Origin: Chitinophagaceae bacterium
GTDB lineage: Bacteria; Bacteroidota; Bacteroidia; Chitinophagales; Chitinophagaceae
Assembly: GCA_016710745.1 (NCBI GenBank)
Contig: JADJVB010000010.1
Span: 682,001-746,000 of the forward strand
Reading direction: 5' to 3'
DNA length: 64,000 bases
Under the pieces are notes generated by a model. That model searched no databases. It was not told the DNA's origin and saw only the letters and a program-made list of their open reading frames with translations. Below are positions 60,172 through 64,000 of the stretch, one piece after another (the first letter of the stretch is position 1; each line of letters starts with the position of its first letter). The translations under genes and the position numbers were made by a program.

Positions 60172-60717
60172 TCAGAGTTTCCCGGTAATCTCCTCACTCA
60201 TTGGCTTTACCTTGCTTTTGAAATGAGCAATCAGTTTGCCGTTCTCGTCCAGTAAAAATTTATTGAAGTTCCAACTGATCTTTGCGTTCATTTGGCCATT
60301 TTCACTTTTATTACAAAGCCATTGGTAAATGGGTGCTATGCTGCTGCCTTTTACAGAGATTTTTGCCGCCATAGGAAAACTTACGCCATAATTTTTTTTG
60401 CAGAAAGCCTCAATGGTTTCGTTGCTGCCCGGCTCCTGTGACAGAAAGTTGTTGGCAGGAAAGCCCACGATCACGAGCTTGTCCTTATATTTTTCGTAGA
60501 GTTTTTCGAGGCCCTCATATTGTGGGGTAAATCCACATTTACTGGCGGTGTTAACGATCAGTATCTTCTTCCCTTTAAAATCCGCAAAGTCGATGCTGTC
60601 GCCGGTTAAGGATTCTACTTTAAAATCGTAGATCGTTTTTGTTTGTACCGTTGCCCGGGGATCGGTTGATGAGTTGCCCCAGAAAAATGCCATGGAAATT
60701 GCTATCAGCCTGATCAT
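60172..60717 (-). CDS. glutathione peroxidase-like protein, copy without lipobox Cys
   Basis: The 181-residue protein belongs to the GPx family: peroxidatic Cys in NTASKCGFTPQYEGL near residue 61, then GFPANNFLSQEPG, and the Trp-Asn motif ISWNFNKFLLDENG. The usual FPCNQF reads FPANNF, so the resolving Cys is Ala and the catalytic Gln is Asn. The enzyme probably uses thioredoxin or another reductant to remove peroxides. The N-terminal hydrophobic segment IRLIAISMAFFWGN has Gly where the upstream paralogue has the lipobox Cys. It starts 2 bp after the stop of that paralogue (60720-61292) and is clearly its tandem duplicate. Confidence 0.9.
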   Translation of the reverse strand: MIRLIAISMAFFWGNSSTDPRATVQTKTIYDFKVESLTGDSIDFADFKGKKILIVNTASKCGFTPQYEGLEKLYEKYKDKLVIVGFPANNFLSQEPGSNETIEAFCKKNYGVSFPMAAKISVKGSSIAPIYQWLCNKSENGQMNAKISWNFNKFLLDENGKLIAHFKSKVKPMSEEITGKL

Positions 60718-60719
60718 AT

Positions 60720-61292
60720 TTACAGTTTGCTTGTGATCTCCCCGCTCATGGGAGTAACCTTACTGGGGAAATAACTTAACAGATTCCCGTTTTCGTCTAA
60801 TAAAAATTTTCCGAAATTCCAACCCACTTCGGCGTCTAAAACACCATTTTCTGTTTTATTGCAAAGCCATTTGTAAATGGGTGCCATGTCATCACCCTTA
60901 ACCGAAATTTTTGCCGCCATGGGAAAGCTTACGCCATAGTTCTTTTTACAAAATTCCTGGATCTCTGCCGCAGAACCAGGTTCCTGTCCGCCGAAATTAT
61001 TCGCCGGAAAACCAACAATCACCAGTTTGTCTTTATAGGTATCGTATAATTTTTGCAACCCTTCGTATTGTGGTGTGTACCCACATTTGCTGGCGGTGTT
61101 AACGATCAGTATTTTTTTACCTTTAAAAGCTGCAAAATCAATGGTGCCGCCTTCGAGGCCCTCAACCTTGAATTCATAGATAGATTTTGCAGGTTCACTC
61201 ATGGAAACGTTGGATTTTGAAACGGGACTGGTATTGTTTGCCTGCAGATTGCATGAAAGCAGCGCTGCGCTGAATGCTATTAATTTGATCAT
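60720..61292 (-). CDS. glutathione peroxidase-like lipoprotein
   Basis: The 190-residue GPx-family protein has a probable lipobox, ALLSC near residues 10-14, predicting attachment to a membrane facing the periplasm. The peroxidatic Cys lies in NTASKCGYTPQYEGL, followed by GFPANNFGGQEPG and VGWNFGKFLLDENG. As in its downstream copy, FPCNQF is changed to FPANNF (no resolving Cys; Asn for Gln). A Ser/Asn-rich linker separates lipid anchor and domain. The two genes are 2 bp apart and very similar, so duplication was followed by loss of the lipobox in one copy. Peroxide scavenging at the envelope is the likely role. Confidence 0.9.
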   Translation of the reverse strand: MIKLIAFSAALLSCNLQANNTSPVSKSNVSMSEPAKSIYEFKVEGLEGGTIDFAAFKGKKILIVNTASKCGYTPQYEGLQKLYDTYKDKLVIVGFPANNFGGQEPGSAAEIQEFCKKNYGVSFPMAAKISVKGDDMAPIYKWLCNKTENGVLDAEVGWNFGKFLLDENGNLLSYFPSKVTPMSGEITSKL

Positions 61293-61340
61293 GATTGATT
61301 CGGTTTAATATGTTGATAACAACATTCTGTTTAAATTGTT

Positions 61341-61380
61341 TAATTCCAAACTCCTAATTCCAAACTCCCTACACCCTACT
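61341..61380. repeat. 14-bp tandem repeat plus a 16-mer shared with 49137-49152
   Basis: TAATTCCAAACTCC occurs twice in tandem (61341-61354 and 61355-61368). It runs into CTCCCTACACCCTACT (61365-61380), which is also found at 49137-49152. Both 16-mers lie around the 3' end of minus-strand genes. Confidence 0.7.
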
Positions 61381-62806
61381 GTTTTTCATAACAGCCCAAA
61401 TCGGGCAGGCCCACATTACGGTTATTATTATCCAGGTCTTTTACAAAACCGGTTGCTGTTCCTGCGTTAATGCCGGGGGCTACCAAATTTTTGGTGATCC
61501 TGAAATCGAATATTCCTTTAAACACGTCTATACTGTCGAAGCCGGGGTTTACATTTAATATATTGCCCGACAACGTACTGTTAGCGGGATCGGCCAATCC
61601 CCTGTATATATTTTTTTCAAATAAAACGGTAAATGTGGTTGTGCCTTGCTTATTTACACTCACTTCACTTTCAGTAATTCCTTCATCGCCCCAAAAAATA
61701 TTGTTGCGGAAAACAGCATTTAAATCGGCGGTTAGTGTTCCGGCTGCCTGTTCCGTAAAATTATTTACAACGAGCGCCGGATTCTCGTGAATAATAAAAT
61801 TTGTTGAATAAGCAGCAACCGTGCAATGCGTGAGATTATAGTTACCACCGTAGCTCAAAATAATATTGCTGCCACAATTGCTGATCAAACTGTTATCGGC
61901 CTGCAGACTGCTGTTTACACAATAAATGCCGGCATCATAGGCATTATCAATAATGCACTGATGTAAAATCAGTTTTGGGTTTGCATTGACTGATGGCTTT
62001 TCGCTAACCACGGCCTGGTAGGCATTTTTAATTATGGCATAGGTTAGTATATTATTTTGGCTGCTGCCGCGGAAATAAATACCTGGCCAGCTTGCAGGTA
62101 AGTCCTTATATCCCTCGTCTAAACGATCACCCGTAAAAACAACCCGATCGGCATACGTGCCGTTAACCGTTAAATTTCCATCTACAATAAAAGGTGCGTC
62201 GGCGTGCGAATAAATTTTGCAGCCTGGCAGAATGGTTAACGATGCCGTAGTATCGATGCGGATGCTGCCCAGGATAACATAAGGCAGGGTATTGGTCCAT
62301 ACCACATTACCCGTGATAACCCGGTTGCGCAGAAAATTGGCATTTTGCCCAAAGGCCTGCAATTGAACAAAGCGGTTATTGCCGTTATAGTTTATCAAAA
62401 TACTATCGCTTACAATAAAAGGCAGGTTGGCCGCATTGGGGTTTATGTTTACCGATACAAAAACATAGATGCTGTCGGTGGCTTCAATATCCAGGTCATT
62501 AAATTCGTTTACGGCTGCTCCATCTACATTCATTTTATAGGCAGAGCCTGCGCCGCCCATCAATTTGATTTTACTTAACCGAAGCTTTTGGTTGTTTTCA
62601 TTGATGATCTTAAAAAATTTGGTTATGGAGCCGGTAGTAGTAAAAACAGTATCGTATTTTAACGTGTCGGTAGTAACATTCAACAGGGCAAATTCACTGC
62701 TGATAAACGAATCTTTTTTACAGGAATTTATCAATACAGAACCTGCCATGAGCAATAAGCAAAAAACAAGGCCTGATCTGCGAATACAGAAGTTAAACAT
62801 TTTCAT
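61376..62806 (-). CDS. lipoprotein with right-handed beta-helix repeats
   Basis: The 476-residue protein has a lipoprotein signal with lipobox LINSC near residue 29 (CLLLMAGSVLINSCKKD). The middle, from about residue 150, is a parallel beta-helix region of short strands with NIL/AII-type turns (GIYFRGSSQNNILTYAIIKNAYQAVVSE; HQCIIDNAYDAGIYCVNSSLQADNSLISNCG). The end LPDLGCYEKQ is common in such proteins. Beta-helix lipoproteins may bind or cleave polysaccharides, but no lyase active-site triad is recognisable. It has a -7 box 4 nt before its ATG and lies between comF and the glutathione peroxidases. Confidence 0.82.
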   Translation of the reverse strand: MKMFNFCIRRSGLVFCLLLMAGSVLINSCKKDSFISSEFALLNVTTDTLKYDTVFTTTGSITKFFKIINENNQKLRLSKIKLMGGAGSAYKMNVDGAAVNEFNDLDIEATDSIYVFVSVNINPNAANLPFIVSDSILINYNGNNRFVQLQAFGQNANFLRNRVITGNVVWTNTLPYVILGSIRIDTTASLTILPGCKIYSHADAPFIVDGNLTVNGTYADRVVFTGDRLDEGYKDLPASWPGIYFRGSSQNNILTYAIIKNAYQAVVSEKPSVNANPKLILHQCIIDNAYDAGIYCVNSSLQADNSLISNCGSNIILSYGGNYNLTHCTVAAYSTNFIIHENPALVVNNFTEQAAGTLTADLNAVFRNNIFWGDEGITESEVSVNKQGTTTFTVLFEKNIYRGLADPANSTLSGNILNVNPGFDSIDVFKGIFDFRITKNLVAPGINAGTATGFVKDLDNNNRNVGLPDLGCYEKQ

Positions 62807-62810
62807 TTTT

Positions 62811-62818
62811 CAAATTTA
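62811..62818 (-). promoter_or_regulatory. predicted -7 box directly before the beta-helix lipoprotein gene
   Basis: TAAATTTG on the minus strand (62818-62811) ends 4 nt before the ATG at 62806, another candidate for a leaderless mRNA. No -33 element is evident. Confidence 0.45.
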
Positions 62819-62851
62819 TACATTATTACTTACACCCGTATTCGGTTTTGT

Positions 62852-63556
62852 TTATTTGCCTGTGCAGGCCAGTGTAGCGATGCTCAATTTCGTTTGTGCC
62901 GAAGCGAGTATGATGGCACCACAGGCTTCTAACGTGGCGCCGGTGGTTACCACATCGTCAACCAGTAAAACGTGTTTACCTGTTAACTCGTTCGCCCTGG
63001 CCACGCAAAAACTGCTTTTTACGTTCTCCCAGCGTTCAGTTCTTTGTTTTCGGGTTTGTGTTTCGGTGGCCAGCTGCCGAACAACAGCGTTGTTCAATAC
63101 CGGGATATTCATAACCGCTGCAATTCCATGGCAAATAACCGTTGCCTGGTTATAACCACGTTTTCTTTCTTTGTTTGCATACATGGGAAGGGGAATCAAT
63201 GCGTCTATGGTATCAAAGCGCCCGCTGCTGATCATTGTTTTACCCATCATTTCGCCGAGGTAAAAACCGATCGCAGTATCACCTTTGTATTTTAACCGGT
63301 GGATGAGCTGCTGCATCAGGAACCCTTTTGAAAAATAAAACTGACTGTAGGCTGCCTTCAATGGTATCCGCCCCCAAAAATCTTTTTCAACGCGATTGTT
63401 TTTCAATGTAGCAAAATGCGTATGCGGCAAGTCATGAATACAACGCAGGCAGAGCAGGTTATTTTCCTGAAGTAAATCCGACCCGCAACCGGTACAGTTG
63501 TGCGGGTAGAAAAGATGGAGGGTACTTTTATAAATATTTTTGAGTGCGGTAATCAC
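62852..63556 (-). CDS. comF: ComF-family phosphoribosyltransferase-like protein
   Basis: The 234-residue protein starts with a zinc-ribbon region, CTGCGSDLLQENNLLCLRC, and ends with a PRTase motif, LLVDDVVTTGATLEACG, the layout of ComF/GntX proteins. In between, PLPMYANKERKRGYNQATVI is typical. ComF is needed for DNA uptake in transformable bacteria such as B. subtilis and Haemophilus, perhaps together with the helicase and ComEC channel. The start is a GTG at 63556. A ComEC homologue lies at 10808-12919. The family is sure, but competence in this organism is not shown. It begins 24 bp after the radA stop codon. Confidence 0.92.
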   Translation of the reverse strand: MITALKNIYKSTLHLFYPHNCTGCGSDLLQENNLLCLRCIHDLPHTHFATLKNNRVEKDFWGRIPLKAAYSQFYFSKGFLMQQLIHRLKYKGDTAIGFYLGEMMGKTMISSGRFDTIDALIPLPMYANKERKRGYNQATVICHGIAAVMNIPVLNNAVVRQLATETQTRKQRTERWENVKSSFCVARANELTGKHVLLVDDVVTTGATLEACGAIILASAQTKLSIATLACTGK

Positions 63557-63580
63557 CGGCTAACGAATTACAGCTACAAG

Positions 63581-64000
63581 TTAAAACAAATATTGGTACA
63601 ATTCTTCAACTTTTCCAAGGGGAACCACTTCAATATTGAAGTTTTGTTTACCTGGCGATTTGCCGCCTGCCTGCCGGGAGCTGAGGTTGTATTTGCTGAC
63701 GATAATTTTTTCGAAACCCAGTTTCTCTGCTTCAGCGATCCGTTGTTCAATGCGGTTAACTGCCCTGATCTCACCGCTTAAACCAATTTCGCCGGCAAAA
63801 CAATAGTGTTGGTTAACAACAGTATCTTCATAACTGCTGAGCAAAGCGGTAACAATGGCAAGGTCGATCGAAGGGTCTTCAACTTTAATACCTCCTGCAA
63901 TATTGATGAACACATCTTTTACGCCGAAATGAAATCCGCCTCTTTTTTCGAGCACGGCCAGTAGTAATTGCAGGCGCCTTAAATCGAAACCGCTCACGGT
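63581..64000 (-). CDS. radA: DNA repair protein RadA (Sms), C-terminal part, 5' end outside window
   Basis: About 139 residues of the C-terminal Lon-protease-like domain of RadA are present: KRGGFHFGVKDVFINIAGGIKVEDPSIDLAIVTALLSSY, then the conserved GEIGLSGEIRAV and EKIIVSK. RadA is a RecA-like ATPase helping branch migration in recombination and transformation. The zinc finger, Walker motifs and KNRFG element lie beyond base 64000 and cannot be checked. It is immediately upstream of comF on the same strand, an association of DNA-uptake genes that may reflect co-transcription. The frame is open to the window end and the stop is at 63583-63581. Confidence 0.9.
   Translation of the reverse strand, partial: TVSGFDLRRLQLLLAVLEKRGGFHFGVKDVFINIAGGIKVEDPSIDLAIVTALLSSYEDTVVNQHYCFAGEIGLSGEIRAVNRIEQRIAEAEKLGFEKIIVSKYNLSSRQAGGKSPGKQNFNIEVVPLGKVEELYQYLF

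Noticed and set aside
60081..60197. Longer holB start at 60197
   Set aside because: The added residues are a translation of the palindromic repeat; homologous sequence begins at MQFQSITGQ.

Overview
The window looks like a chromosomal segment of a Bacteroidota member, most likely family Chitinophagaceae. The reasons are the gene families (GldA, a T9SS-type sorting domain on a PKD-repeat protein, a GH3/serine-hydrolase fusion, RicT with a Cys-rich head, KorA), repeated -7 boxes of the TAnnTTTG type, few Shine-Dalgarno sequences, and family-typical gene orders such as rsfS-ftsH-lutC diverging from birA, and eno next to a DivIC/FtsB-like gene. No rRNA, tRNA, CRISPR array, prophage or intact transposase was seen. 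It is mostly core genome.

Layout. 1-4360: minus-strand cluster rsfS-ftsH-lutC-GGCT, divergent from birA. 4355-6854: M23 peptidase, peroxiredoxin and a mini metalloprotease. 6951-16621: MORN protein, carB, comEC-like gene, OmpA-like protein, purH and an EamA exporter, all on plus. 16599-21400: deacetylase-like gene, lutB, a secreted protein and kbl. 21604-25091: ECF sigma factor, membrane-anchored putative anti-sigma, beta-barrel and an L,D-transpeptidase. 25095-32986: TylF-like methyltransferase, queA with an alpha/beta hydrolase, a CRTAC1/UnbV-type protein and acs. 33099-38728: a decayed MHS-type MFS transporter, a small membrane protein, and a three-gene ABC/HlyD/TolC export operon. 38761-49064: nhaA, GH3 fusion, mutL, giant PKD protein and a TrkA-type potassium channel. 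49148-54720: arginase-fold protein, korA, beta-barrel, nth and the DivIC-like gene. 54805-64000: eno, gldA, ricT, holB, two glutathione peroxidases, a beta-helix lipoprotein, comF and the 3' part of radA.

The most unusual signal is a set of short GC-rich palindromic repeats lying in frame inside conserved genes. A REP-like unit (a C-rich/G-rich hairpin followed by a G-rich tail) is found in the carB inter-domain linker (two arms), in purH and in acs. A second palindrome family sits inside the deacetylase-like gene. A two-armed copy lies between the sigma and anti-sigma genes, its G-rich tail abutting the ATG. This resembles in principle the protein-coding palindromic elements of Rickettsia.

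Other points of note: five or six genes whose TAnnTTTG box ends only 4-6 nt before the start codon (possible leaderless mRNAs); an intrinsic terminator whose T-tract runs straight into the nth start codon; a terminator fused to the gldA promoter; an ABC exporter ATPase lacking LSGGQ and H-loop motifs; a MutL without a recognisable endonuclease motif; and an Acs with Arg in its nucleotide-binding loop. All domain assignments are by eye from sequence; no database search was run.
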